From NCBI GenBank assembly GCA_958295945.1, contig OY282386.1, positions 4,272,204-4,336,203 of the forward strand: a DNA stretch of 64,000 nt, in the 5' to 3' direction. Below, in pieces: positions 10,058 to 17,655 of the stretch. This DNA is from Candidatus Poribacteria bacterium. GTDB taxonomy: Bacteria > Poribacteria > WGA-4E > WGA-3G. Every line of letters begins with the position of its first letter. The stretch's first letter is position 1. The notes below the pieces were generated by a model. It was not told where the DNA came from. It searched no databases and was given only the letters and a program-made list of their open reading frames with translations. Made by a program: the position numbers and the translations under genes.

Positions 10058-10651
10058 TTACTGTCCGAGGACATAGAGCACAAAACGTTTCACAACGATG
10101 TTCTCACCAAGTTGCGCGATCGCATCCTTGACAAGGTCCTCAATAGTTTTATCGGCATCGCGAATATAAGGTTGTTTTAATAGACATGCTTCCGAATAAA
10201 ATTTTGAAAGCCGTCCTTCAACAATTTTATCAACAATATGGTCAGGTTTACCTTCTTGTTTTGCCTGTGTTTTCAATATCGCTTTTTCTGCATCAAGGTC
10301 CTCCGCCAGCACTTCGTCTTCCTTGACATATTTGGGTTTTGCAGCAGCCACTTGCATTGCGATCTCAGTTGCCAGTTTCTGAAACTGCTCAGTCCGGGCA
10401 ACAAAGTCGGTTTCACAATTCAACTCAACTAACGTTCCAACTCGGTTTCCTGGGTGAATATACGAGACTATCAGTCCTTCTTCAGTGGCTCGACCACCCT
10501 TAACTTCAGAAGCTCGCAATCCTTGCTCGCGCAACTTCTTAATCGCAGCATCAAGATCACCATCCGTTTCTGTCAATGCTTTCTTGCAATCCATTATGCC
10601 AGCACCAGTCCGTGAACGTAACTCACTGACCATTTTTGCTGTAATTGCCAT
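10058..10651 (-). CDS. tsf: Elongation factor Ts, short form
   Basis: 197 residues. EF-Ts is the guanine-nucleotide exchange factor for EF-Tu. The N-terminal UBA-like domain reads VSELRSRTGAGIMDCKKALT, followed by the conserved core ELNCETDFVARTEQF that contacts EF-Tu. The protein is the short type, as in Thermus and several other phyla, rather than the 283-residue E. coli type; the C-terminal coiled-coil module is missing. A good ribosome site (TTGGAGGAAAC) precedes the ATG at 10651. It is separated from rpsB by 549 bases, unusual for a pair that is normally tightly linked. Confidence 0.96.
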   Translation of the reverse strand: MAITAKMVSELRSRTGAGIMDCKKALTETDGDLDAAIKKLREQGLRASEVKGGRATEEGLIVSYIHPGNRVGTLVELNCETDFVARTEQFQKLATEIAMQVAAAKPKYVKEDEVLAEDLDAEKAILKTQAKQEGKPDHIVDKIVEGRLSKFYSEACLLKQPYIRDADKTIEDLVKDAIAQLGENIVVKRFVLYVLGQ

Positions 10652-11200
10652 GTTTCCTCCAATTTAGACCCATTTTTACGGTGCCAGGCCATAATACACT
10701 ATACATCCGTGTTTGCTGGCACACTATTTCTGAATTTTCAAATAGGACTTACGCATATACGGTAGACATGGTTTAATGAAGTTTAATTCATGAATTCGGT
10801 AATATATACCCAAACCTTGATGAACTTTGACAATCAAAAGAGGTCCTGTCCACGTAGGGGTTGGGTTTCCCAACCCGTCTGGGTCTTTTTCATTCGTCCA
10901 CTGGGCGAGGGGACCTCGCCCCTACGAATACCCAATTTGAACGTCAAAACTCATTAGGTGCACTTTGTAAGCTCGCTGGGCTTGAATATCATATTCCTGA
11001 ATTATTTTTTATCTTCATGTAAGCACACTTTAAAGTCACTCACAATTTCGTTAAAAATACATGCTATTAGACACATTTAGTAATAAATCATGAATTCCGC
11101 GTAAGTTCTATTAATGTTAAAGACTATCTGTCTTGTTTTTCGTGTTTTTGTTTGTAAATTTGAAATAGTCCTGAACAGTAATCAATTGTGATAGTTATCA
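10652..11200. other. 549-base spacer between rpsB and tsf
   Basis: No gene is supported here. The stretch is AT-rich and holds one GC-rich interspersed repeat with two hairpins (10851-10927, listed separately). The sequence just upstream of tsf contains AT-rich candidates for a minus-strand -10 box (around 10695-10702) but no convincing -35, so whether tsf has its own promoter is unclear. No clear U-tract terminator was seen after rpsB. Confidence 0.5.
10851..10927. repeat. GC-rich double-hairpin interspersed repeat
   Basis: Two adjacent perfect short palindromes are seen: GGTTGGGTTTCCCAACC and GGGCGAGGGGACCTCGCCC, bordered by CGTAGGGG at one side and CCCCTACG at the other. The same border and hairpin style recurs at 12434-12498, 12615-12685, 45854-45879 and 47111-47135, so it belongs to one dispersed repeat family. 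It contrasts strongly with the AT-rich flanks. Confidence 0.75.
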
Positions 11201-12082
11201 CTATCGACGAGGACTTCTTTTTGGGCGAGCTTGACGCGTTCGTCTTTGCTCTGCATCCCCAATTGCCTCTGGTTCCGCTGAAAGTTGTTCAGTATCAATT
11301 ATTTCTGCTGTCTGCTCCTCATGACGCTCAGTTTCTGCAACTTTATCAATCTGACTTTCTCCAGATTGATCTTTTTCCGCTTCAACTTCTTCACCTTCTA
11401 ACGCATCACCACGACCCTCTATAACAGCTTCTGCTAATACAGCACAAACTAACCGAATGGAACGAATCGCATCATCATTGCCTGGAATAGGTAGGTCAAT
11501 AGGATCAGGATCACAGTTCGTATCTACAAGTGCTATTATTGGGATACCAAGTTTGTTTGCCTCGGCAATTGCTGTGTGTTCCTTTCGCGTATCTGTGACA
11601 ACAATGACTTCGGGAAGTGCTGACATTTCCTTGATACCGGAAAGGTTATTGGACAATTTCCCTTTTTCACGCATGAGACGAATGATCTCCTTCTTCGGAC
11701 GTTTCTCAAGCTCACCACTCGTTTCTTCTTCTTCAAGGCCTTCTAACCGACTGATGCTTTGACGGATGGTTTGGAAGTTTGTCAACATACCACCTAACCA
11801 ACGGTGATTAACGTAGTACATACTACATCGAAGTGCTTCCTCAAGAACTGCTTCCTGGGATTGTCGTTTTGTGCCAACAAAAAGAACTACACCACCATCA
11901 GCAGCAATACTTCTGACATATTCTACTGCAGTTTCAAGCATCGTCAATGTCTTCTGCAAATCAATAATATAAATACCATTTCTTTCTGCGAAAATGTACT
12001 CTGCCATCTTCGGATTCCAACGCCTGGTTTGGTGACCAAAGTGCACTCCACATTCAAGGAGTTCTTTCATTGTAACTGCCAA
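11201..12082 (-). CDS. rpsB: 30S ribosomal protein S2 with acidic C-terminal extension
   Basis: 293 residues. S2 joins late in assembly of the 30S subunit. The N-terminus [19 protein letters not shown] and the later [18 protein letters not shown] are diagnostic. The start is a TTG at 12082 (encoding MAVTMKELL), because AGGAGGT lies 5-6 bases upstream; the later ATG would be 18 bases away. After about residue 230 the family core ends and a tail of about 60 residues rich in Glu, Gln and Ala follows, finishing in a basic stretch [14 protein letters not shown]. Such tails occur in several phyla. It heads the minus-strand rpsB-tsf-frr-cdsA block and has its own promoter and structured leader. Confidence 0.97.
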   Translation of the reverse strand: MAVTMKELLECGVHFGHQTRRWNPKMAEYIFAERNGIYIIDLQKTLTMLETAVEYVRSIAADGGVVLFVGTKRQSQEAVLEEALRCSMYYVNHRWLGGMLTNFQTIRQSISRLEGLEEEETSGELEKRPKKEIIRLMREKGKLSNNLSGIKEMSALPEVIVVTDTRKEHTAIAEANKLGIPIIALVDTNCDPDPIDLPIPGNDDAIRSIRLVCAVLAEAVIEGRGDALEGEEVEAEKDQSGESQIDKVAETERHEEQTAEIIDTEQLSAEPEAIGDAEQRRTRQARPKRSPRR

Positions 12083-12238
12083 AAATTACCTCCTGGGTTG
12101 AGGGGTTCATGACTCCTCATTGGGTTTATACGTCCACCTCCTTCATTTCTGCATCAGACTCTCATGATGAGAGAACCCGCCGTGCAAATCTGGAGGTGTG
12201 TATCTCTGTTAACTCTGTTTTTCCTATATAGTCAAATT
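12083..12238 (-). promoter_or_regulatory. Structured 5' leader of rpsB
   Basis: The transcript predicted from the promoter at 12245-12273 has about 155 untranslated bases. They form three nested stems on the minus strand: outer CACCTCC/GGAGGTG (plus positions 12192-12198 with 12135-12141), middle ATTTGCA with TGCA-g-AAAT (12183-12189 with 12145-12153), and inner CTCTC/GAGAG (12159-12163 with 12169-12173). The outer stem uses a GGAGGTG that resembles a ribosome site, but the true one lies further down, next to the TTG start. The structure is seen directly; a role in S2 autoregulation is inference from what is known of rpsB leaders in other bacteria. Confidence 0.6.
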
Positions 12239-12244
12239 GTGTTA

Positions 12245-12273
12245 ATTATACCACGTTTCTACAGGCTATGCAA
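12245..12273 (-). promoter_or_regulatory. Sigma-70-type promoter of rpsB
   Basis: On the minus strand TTGCAT (12273-12268) and TATAAT (12250-12245) are separated by exactly 17 bases. This is close to the housekeeping consensus and points at rpsB with a leader of about 155 bases. Confidence 0.8.
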
Positions 12274-12433
12274 CATTTTTTCTGTACTGACTCATAGGCA
12301 TTCAATTGGCACTTGAAACTTCTGTTGGAGACGTTTCCAAACCCGAAATTTTGTTGGAAGATTTTTCAACTATAGTGATACTAACAATTGATTAGACATT
12401 ATAATGAATTAATCAACGTCCCCTGTGAACATC

Positions 12434-12498
12434 GTAGGGGCGGGGTTTCCCCGCCCGTCCACGGGTATTCCAGTCGGGCGGGGAAACCCCGCCCCTAC
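12434..12498. repeat. Perfect 24-base inverted repeat, GC-rich family
   Basis: Two 24-base arms (12434-12457 and 12475-12498) are exact reverse complements separated by 17 bases. Each arm starts or ends with GTAGGGGCGGGG or its complement and is itself partly palindromic (GGGGTTTCCCC). This is the cleanest copy in the window of the dispersed GC-rich repeat. It lies in the spacer upstream of rpsB and carries no ORF. Confidence 0.85.
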
Positions 12499-13020
12499 AC
12501 GCCACGCCTGTGAATGAAGCAACATTGGACAATTAAATCTGCATAATGTCTATTATCTCTGTTCCAGTCTACAGGGTGTGTCCAGATTTTGGCACTAACT
12601 CCTCACCATGAATTGTAGGGGCGGGTCTCTGTGCCCGCCCGTTGCCTTACAGGACAAGGAATGGCGGGGCACAGAGACCCGGGGAATACCAAACGCGTAT
12701 TCGTCTAAGCGCATTCATACCGTTGATTTGGCCCTACAATAGAGGACAGGGTTTTTCACTTGAATTGACATCTACGGTGACAAAACTTTAAACACCCAGA
12801 TTGACAGCAGGGATATTTGTATTTAGGATTTTCTTAATTCCTACTAAATACCCCAGATTGACAGAGGTGTGTAAAGTTCTTAGAAAAATATTACATTAAC
12901 CCTATAGTCTTGTTCGTATATTCGTAGCACATGCTGCCAGCTTGTGCATGCAAAACTATGCCAAAAAGTCAGAAAAAGAATTAAAAGAATACAAATTTCG
13001 CTAAAATTGTAAAAAAATAC
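12499..13020. other. Repeat-rich intergenic stretch with IS-end-like motifs
   Basis: No gene is supported. Besides the repeat at 12615-12685, the motif GGGTGTGTCCAGATTTTGGC occurs at 12574-12593. A similar motif, GGGTGTGTAAAGTTTTTGGC, lies at 27912-27931 beside a transposase remnant. CAGATTGACAGAGGTGTG at about 12851-12868 and CAGATTGACAAGGGTGTG at about 13582-13599 are relatives. These look like decayed ends of the same insertion-sequence family. The rest is AT-rich and unremarkable. Confidence 0.45.
12615..12685. repeat. Degenerate GC-rich inverted repeat
   Basis: GTAGGGGCGGGTCTCTGTGCC at the left is matched by GGGGCACAGAGACCCGGGG at the right, with about 30 bases between. It shares the GTAGGGGCGGG border with 12434-12498 but has a different arm (TCTCTGTGCC), so it is a sub-type of the same dispersed repeat. 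Confidence 0.75.
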
Positions 13021-13049
13021 TTGACTCACGTTATTTGTTCGGTTATAAT
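13021..13049 (+). promoter_or_regulatory. Near-consensus promoter with no recognisable gene downstream
   Basis: TTGACT (13021-13026), a 17-base spacer and TATAAT (13044-13049) form a strong sigma-70-type promoter reading right. The only long frame after it, 13087-13506, starts without a ribosome site and has a composition (Thr/Asn/Ile/Lys-rich, no domain) that does not look coding. A non-coding transcript or a relic promoter is possible. The -35 overlaps ACTCACGTTA, a sequence that also ends a MITE near 34.3 kb. Confidence 0.5.
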
Positions 13050-13401
13050 ACATGTCACATACAAATTAATTTCAATGCAGTAAATTATGAAACCAATACA
13101 TCTTATGCAAAGAACAATGATTAACCTACAAGCAATCTCTTCATTACATAGAAACACATTACACAAGAGTGAGAATGCACAGACATTCAATCACATAAAC
13201 GCCAAACCCTTAGGCATCACACCACTTTTGACATTTAGAAACATTCTATCTGCATTCGTCCAATGCTGGACACGTATGATGCTCAGTCCACCAATCTCAC
13301 ACAACAAAAGACGAATAGTGAAAGTGTACAAAATAAAAATTTTTTGTTTTTTTATAAATCCTTTACCAACCCTGATAGCGACTGCTCTGAAAGCACTAAA
13401 A

Positions 13402-13448
13402 AAAACTGTACAGATGTACGAAATAATGTCCAATTTCTGTACAGTTTT
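13402..13448. repeat. 12-base inverted repeat, possible terminator-like hairpin
   Basis: AAAACTGTACAG (13402-13413) and CTGTACAGTTTT (13437-13448) are perfect complements around a 23-base loop. A run of A before and T after makes it look like a bidirectional terminator or operator pair. It lies about 350 bases downstream of the promoter at 13021-13049. Confidence 0.45.
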
Positions 13449-13626
13449 GAGAAGCGAAAATTCCATAAAATTAGAAGGAAATCACAGAGAATATATTCTC
13501 AGATGAAACACAGAATTCATGAACACTTCAACTGCTGTCAATCAAACCGCACAATAAAATCTTAAGATTAAGATTTACTATCAGATTGACAAGGGTGTGT
13601 CCAGATTGACAAGTCTACACCTTAAC

Positions 13627-13656
13627 TTGTCAACAAACATTTCATTAGTGTATAAT
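13627..13656 (+). promoter_or_regulatory. Promoter of the lectin-fold gene pair
   Basis: TTGTCA (13627-13632), an 18-base spacer and TATAAT (13651-13656) lie 60 bases upstream of the ATG at 13716. This is the only good promoter before the two tandem genes at 13716 and 15046, which are likely cotranscribed. Confidence 0.7.
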
Positions 13657-13715
13657 AGTAACATCATCAACATTACAATCCAATACACTCACCAAACTTA
13701 ATGGAAGGAGACACA

Positions 13716-15011
13716 ATGAAACGGTCAAATTTCAATACAATAACGTTTTTTATCGTATGTTTAGGGGTTTTTCTATTATTCTCCTATAATAGTAACGCAT
13801 CAATCATTTCTGGAGAGGTCGTTGACGAAAATGGCGATCCTGTTCCTGAACTGATGGTGTCTGTTAGGTCATATAAGGGCAATTTTATTCCAGACAGACA
13901 TGGCATCCGCGGTCGTCAACCTGTCTTTCCACCTCCGCAACCGAGCAATACCGATGCGACTGGTACATTTATCATCAAGAATATTACTGCACCTACAGTT
14001 AATCTATTGACTTCATTTTCTGAACGCAATTCAGACTATGAAATTCGCGGTATTAAAATTCAAGGAATTGACTTCAATATTCACCGACATCAGTTAATGA
14101 TGCTCGGAGGATTTCCTTTCGGAATTGAAGAGGAAACCGATAAGATAAATGTGAAGATAACAGTTCAACGACGAATGCATATCCGTGGGCAGGTACTTAA
14201 TGAGGATGGTTCACCACTTCGAAACGTGAATGTTAGCATCAGAACAAAAAGCCGATATGTTAACGGTGGCAGTGGGAGTGGAAGCGGCGGAACGACTCTA
14301 GACGGTGAAGGCAGATTTACAGAATATGTTGATGATGCCGCTTATTATACGATTACTATTGAATATCAAGGACAATCGGCAGAATCACCAGAAATACTGC
14401 TTGAAGAGGGACAACGACTTGACGGTTTAACGTTAACGCTAAAGGGAGTTAAACAAGCACCTCCGAAACCAAATATCTTTAGGCCCAAAGCACCCCCAGC
14501 TCCAAGACCTCCACCCAACAGGGAACTTAGACGCACCATTTCTAAACTAAGACGAGAAGGCGTATGGGCAATTAACCCCGCAAACAGACACGCCTATAAA
14601 GTAATCAACTGTAAAACCCCAGAAGAAGCACTTGCCAAAGCAGCAGAACAAGACGCACACCTCCTTGCTATCAATGATAAAGAAGAACAACAGTGGTTGC
14701 TTGATGTCTACGGGAATGAAAACTATTGGATCGGATTCACCGATGGAATGAAAAAAGATGACAAAAAGTGGGATAACGGTGATCCAATCACTTACACCAA
14801 TTGGGACACTCAAAAATTACTGGCTGCTCCAAAAAATGATGGTGAACAGGATGAAAATATTAGCAAGACTTATACTGCACTCATCGGCGTGACAGGGAAA
14901 TGGCAACAGGTAAGCGATGATAATCCTGTTGCAAATATCACGAATAAAGCCATTCTGGAAAAGAAAGATCTTATCATTGGGGCACCAACCCCTGATGAAG
15001 AGACTGAATAG
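13716..15011 (+). CDS. Exported CarboxypepD-reg plus C-type-lectin-fold protein (copy 1)
   Basis: 431 residues from ATG 13716, chosen over an ATG 15 bases upstream because GGAAGGAGAC precedes it. A signal peptide opens the protein (FFIVCLGVFLLFSYNSNA). Next come two carboxypeptidase-regulatory-like beta-sandwiches, recognisable from GEVVDENGDPVPELMVSVRS and GQVLNEDGSPLRNVNVSI, each ending in a T-DG-G-F turn. A Pro-rich linker (about 250-275) leads to a C-type lectin-like domain: AHLLAINDKEEQQWLLD, NYWIGFTDG and WDNGDPITYTNWDT. That domain is used for carbohydrate or protein binding outside the cell. No anchor is visible at the C-terminus. It has a paralogue immediately downstream. Ligand unknown. 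Confidence 0.85.
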   Translation: MKRSNFNTITFFIVCLGVFLLFSYNSNASIISGEVVDENGDPVPELMVSVRSYKGNFIPDRHGIRGRQPVFPPPQPSNTDATGTFIIKNITAPTVNLLTSFSERNSDYEIRGIKIQGIDFNIHRHQLMMLGGFPFGIEEETDKINVKITVQRRMHIRGQVLNEDGSPLRNVNVSIRTKSRYVNGGSGSGSGGTTLDGEGRFTEYVDDAAYYTITIEYQGQSAESPEILLEEGQRLDGLTLTLKGVKQAPPKPNIFRPKAPPAPRPPPNRELRRTISKLRREGVWAINPANRHAYKVINCKTPEEALAKAAEQDAHLLAINDKEEQQWLLDVYGNENYWIGFTDGMKKDDKKWDNGDPITYTNWDTQKLLAAPKNDGEQDENISKTYTALIGVTGKWQQVSDDNPVANITNKAILEKKDLIIGAPTPDEETE

Positions 15012-15045
15012 GCCATTCCACTTACCGATAAAAGGAGATAATACC

Positions 15046-16533
15046 ATGAAATGCATATACACCATAAGTAAACATGTAGCATTCGTCCTCATAATTCTGA
15101 CAACTATAACAAATGTTATTGCTCAAGAACTGCCTATAGAACCTAATGAACAAGCATCAACTGGACTGTCGGGCAAAGTCGTTGATACTGAAGGAAAACC
15201 TGTTTCCGGTTTCTCATTTAGTATTCAGTCTATGCAACTCATTGAAGGGTTCCCGCAACCTGCGGGTGTTGTTCCACAATTCGTACTGGAACAGTTAGAC
15301 GGTGAAATACCTCCTGCCGCACCAAAACCTGCTATACTTGTGAAAACAGAAGATGATGGATCTTTCAAGTCTTCAGATATCCAACCCGGATTGGTTCAGA
15401 TAATGGCAATACCGGAAGTAATGTTGAATGCATTTAAGAAAAATGATCTCAATGATCCGGAACAAGTACATCAACAACAAATGGAAGCGATGAGATTTGG
15501 TAGAATGAAGACCGAAATGAAGATTCTCTCAATACGGTTAAACAAAATCACTTTTTTCCCTTTGGATGATATGGGACCATTTGAAGGATTGGTATTCGGA
15601 CTGAAACCCGGCACCAACATTGAAGACGTGAAAATTACCGTGAAAAAACTCCTAAAGATCCGCGCACAGGTTGTGTATGCTGATGGAACACCTGTTGTTA
15701 ATGCAAATGCACGTCTATCCATAAGACATCGAAGTGGAGAGTTCGGGGGTAGCAGTGGAACTCACGGAACAGAATGCAGTACTGATGCTGAAGGCTATTT
15801 CACAGAATATAGGGATGACCCCGGTTACTACACGTTATCGGTAACATATAAGACCTTTAAAGGCGGAGCAGGACCGTTTCTTATCAATAAAGGTGTACAT
15901 CCTGAAAAAATCGTAATCAAACTTGATGGAAACCCAGTTAAGAAAATGGCAGAAGACAAGAAAAAAGAAATTCAACAGAATCAGCAGCAACGTGTGGCAG
16001 CTGAGGCATTTGTTGGTGGACAACGTGTTGTACAGGTTGAGGCAATTGAGGGTGCCAATTTCCGTCCGCCAATCCGACGACAACCAGATAAGATAGTTTG
16101 GATCATCAATCCCGCAAATGGACACGCTTATGCACAAGTTACTTGTAGGGGATGGCACGATGCACAACAGAAGGCTATAAAAGAAGAATCACACCTCCTA
16201 TCCATCAACGACGAAGAAGAACAGATATGGGTACAGATCATGTTTAGAGACCCACATTTTTGGATAGGACTCAATGATGTGGAAGAGGAAGGTGTTTGGC
16301 GATGGGATAGCGGTGAACCTGTAACCTATACCAACTGGGCAACCCATGAAGTGTTTGGTGGGAACGAACCTAATACCGAAAAGGATTTTGTTGCAGTCAC
16401 GCATTTTGAAGGTGGATGGCAAGCAGCAAGTGAAAAATCACCACTATGGCATATCGCTCGAACTGCTATCATTGAGAAAGATGGAATGATTTCCAAAGTG
16501 CCTGTACCCGAAGATGAACCTGATGAAGAATAG
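15046..16533 (+). CDS. Exported CarboxypepD-reg plus C-type-lectin-fold protein (copy 2)
   Basis: 495 residues from ATG 15046, chosen because AAAAGGAGATAATACC precedes it; an in-frame ATG at 14917 would start inside the upstream gene. The signal peptide ends near TNVIAQE. Domain order is the same as in the upstream paralogue: LSGKVVDTEGKPVSGFSFSI, then RAQVVYADGTPVVNANARLS, a Gln-rich linker (about 300-330), then the lectin-fold part with SHLLSINDEEEQIWVQI, HFWIGLNDVEEEG and WDSGEPVTYTNWAT. It starts 34 bases after the first gene, so a two-gene operon is likely. The pair looks like a tandem duplication that has since diverged, with a longer linker in this copy. Confidence 0.85.
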   Translation: MKCIYTISKHVAFVLIILTTITNVIAQELPIEPNEQASTGLSGKVVDTEGKPVSGFSFSIQSMQLIEGFPQPAGVVPQFVLEQLDGEIPPAAPKPAILVKTEDDGSFKSSDIQPGLVQIMAIPEVMLNAFKKNDLNDPEQVHQQQMEAMRFGRMKTEMKILSIRLNKITFFPLDDMGPFEGLVFGLKPGTNIEDVKITVKKLLKIRAQVVYADGTPVVNANARLSIRHRSGEFGGSSGTHGTECSTDAEGYFTEYRDDPGYYTLSVTYKTFKGGAGPFLINKGVHPEKIVIKLDGNPVKKMAEDKKKEIQQNQQQRVAAEAFVGGQRVVQVEAIEGANFRPPIRRQPDKIVWIINPANGHAYAQVTCRGWHDAQQKAIKEESHLLSINDEEEQIWVQIMFRDPHFWIGLNDVEEEGVWRWDSGEPVTYTNWATHEVFGGNEPNTEKDFVAVTHFEGGWQAASEKSPLWHIARTAIIEKDGMISKVPVPEDEPDEE

Positions 16534-16568
16534 ACTTCACTGCACAAAAGGTCTTGCTCATTTTTGTC

Positions 16569-17651
16569 TCATGAAAGCAGATTACCACAATACGCACAAG
16601 CGTTCACTTCTGCATCACCATTATACGTTTCACGTTCTGGTGTCAGATAGGTCTCGTGGTTGGTAACACAGTTGGAATTTTCACACTGTTCGGTAGACTC
16701 ACTGATGTTACGGATTGGTGGTTGAGTTAAGATGAGTTGTTCCAATCCCATCAGACTCGCAATAAGTGCCATACGGACTGGCACGGCATTTGCAGATTGT
16801 TCAAAATAGGCTGCACGCGGGTCATCATCTAATTCATAAGCCAGTTCGTTGACGCGAGGCAACGGGTGCATTATCATCGCATCAGGTTTCGCGTTTTTCA
16901 TCACATTAGCGTTCAGCAGATAACTGCCACGCACCGTTTTTGCATCTAAGTTGGGTGGCAGCCGTTCCTCCTGAAGCCGATTAACATAGATAACATCAAG
17001 CGTTTCAATTACCTCTGTAACGTTTTCAACCTCAAGAGGTATCTGTTTGTGATTTCCTGCTAATCGAGCCAGCACCCAAGGTGGCATCTGTAATCCACGC
17101 GGGGCAATGTGAACAAGGTTGGCACCAAATCTGGCAGCAGCTAAGGTAAACGAATGTGCTGCGCGTCCATACCGAAGATCCCCACAGATGCCTACGGTCA
17201 AACCTTCCACCTGTGATTTGCGACGAATAATTGTATAGAGGTCTGTAAGGGCTTGTGTTGGATGGGCATGGCTGCCATCTCCGCCATTGATGACAGGAAT
17301 ATTGGAATAACGTGCCATAACCCGCGCAGAACCTGCCCAACTGTGTCGCATCACAATAAGGTCCGCATAGTTCGTGACCATCCGTGCAGTGTCAGCGAGG
17401 GTTTCACCTTTGGTCATAGAGGTAGAACTCGGATCAGCGAAACCGAGTGTCCCACCATTGAGACGTTCCATCGCACTTTCAAAGGAAAGCCGAGTCCGTG
17501 TACTCGGTTCATAGAATAACGTGGCAAGCAATTTGCTACGGCAGATACCTGACCAAGTTTCCTGTCGGGACTGCATCCCTTCTGCTAAACGAAAAATCTG
17601 CTCTATTTCAAAATTTGACAGATCATCAAGTGTTACGAGGTGTCGCATCAT
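16569..17651 (-). CDS. pyrB: Aspartate carbamoyltransferase fused to a PyrI-like zinc domain
   Basis: 360 residues from ATG 17651. This start follows the upstream stop (17656) by a few bases, has GAGGG beside it, and opens MMRHLVTLDDL, the normal PyrB N-terminus; longer starts would overlap the neighbour. The enzyme makes N-carbamoyl-aspartate, the committed step of pyrimidine synthesis. STRTR, the Ser/Thr/Arg phosphate loop, is present in FYEPSTRTRLSFE, and HPTQALTDLYTI and MHPLPRVNEL complete the active site. After the catalytic core (about 305 residues) come about 55 residues ending with C-x4-C-x23-C-x2-C (CENSNC ... CAYC). That spacing equals the zinc site of E. coli PyrI. The nucleotide-binding domain of PyrI is absent. 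Confidence 0.92.
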   Translation of the reverse strand: MMRHLVTLDDLSNFEIEQIFRLAEGMQSRQETWSGICRSKLLATLFYEPSTRTRLSFESAMERLNGGTLGFADPSSTSMTKGETLADTARMVTNYADLIVMRHSWAGSARVMARYSNIPVINGGDGSHAHPTQALTDLYTIIRRKSQVEGLTVGICGDLRYGRAAHSFTLAAARFGANLVHIAPRGLQMPPWVLARLAGNHKQIPLEVENVTEVIETLDVIYVNRLQEERLPPNLDAKTVRGSYLLNANVMKNAKPDAMIMHPLPRVNELAYELDDDPRAAYFEQSANAVPVRMALIASLMGLEQLILTQPPIRNISESTEQCENSNCVTNHETYLTPERETYNGDAEVNACAYCGNLLS

Positions 17652-17655
17652 CCCT

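Noticed and set aside
13087-13506. 139-codon frame downstream of a strong promoter
   Set aside because: No ribosome site before the ATG, no recognisable domain, and similar-length frames are open on the other strand and in another phase over the same bases.
14917-15045. Upstream start for the second lectin-fold protein
   Set aside because: That region codes the end of the first lectin-fold gene in another frame; ATG 15046 has a strong ribosome site and signal peptide.
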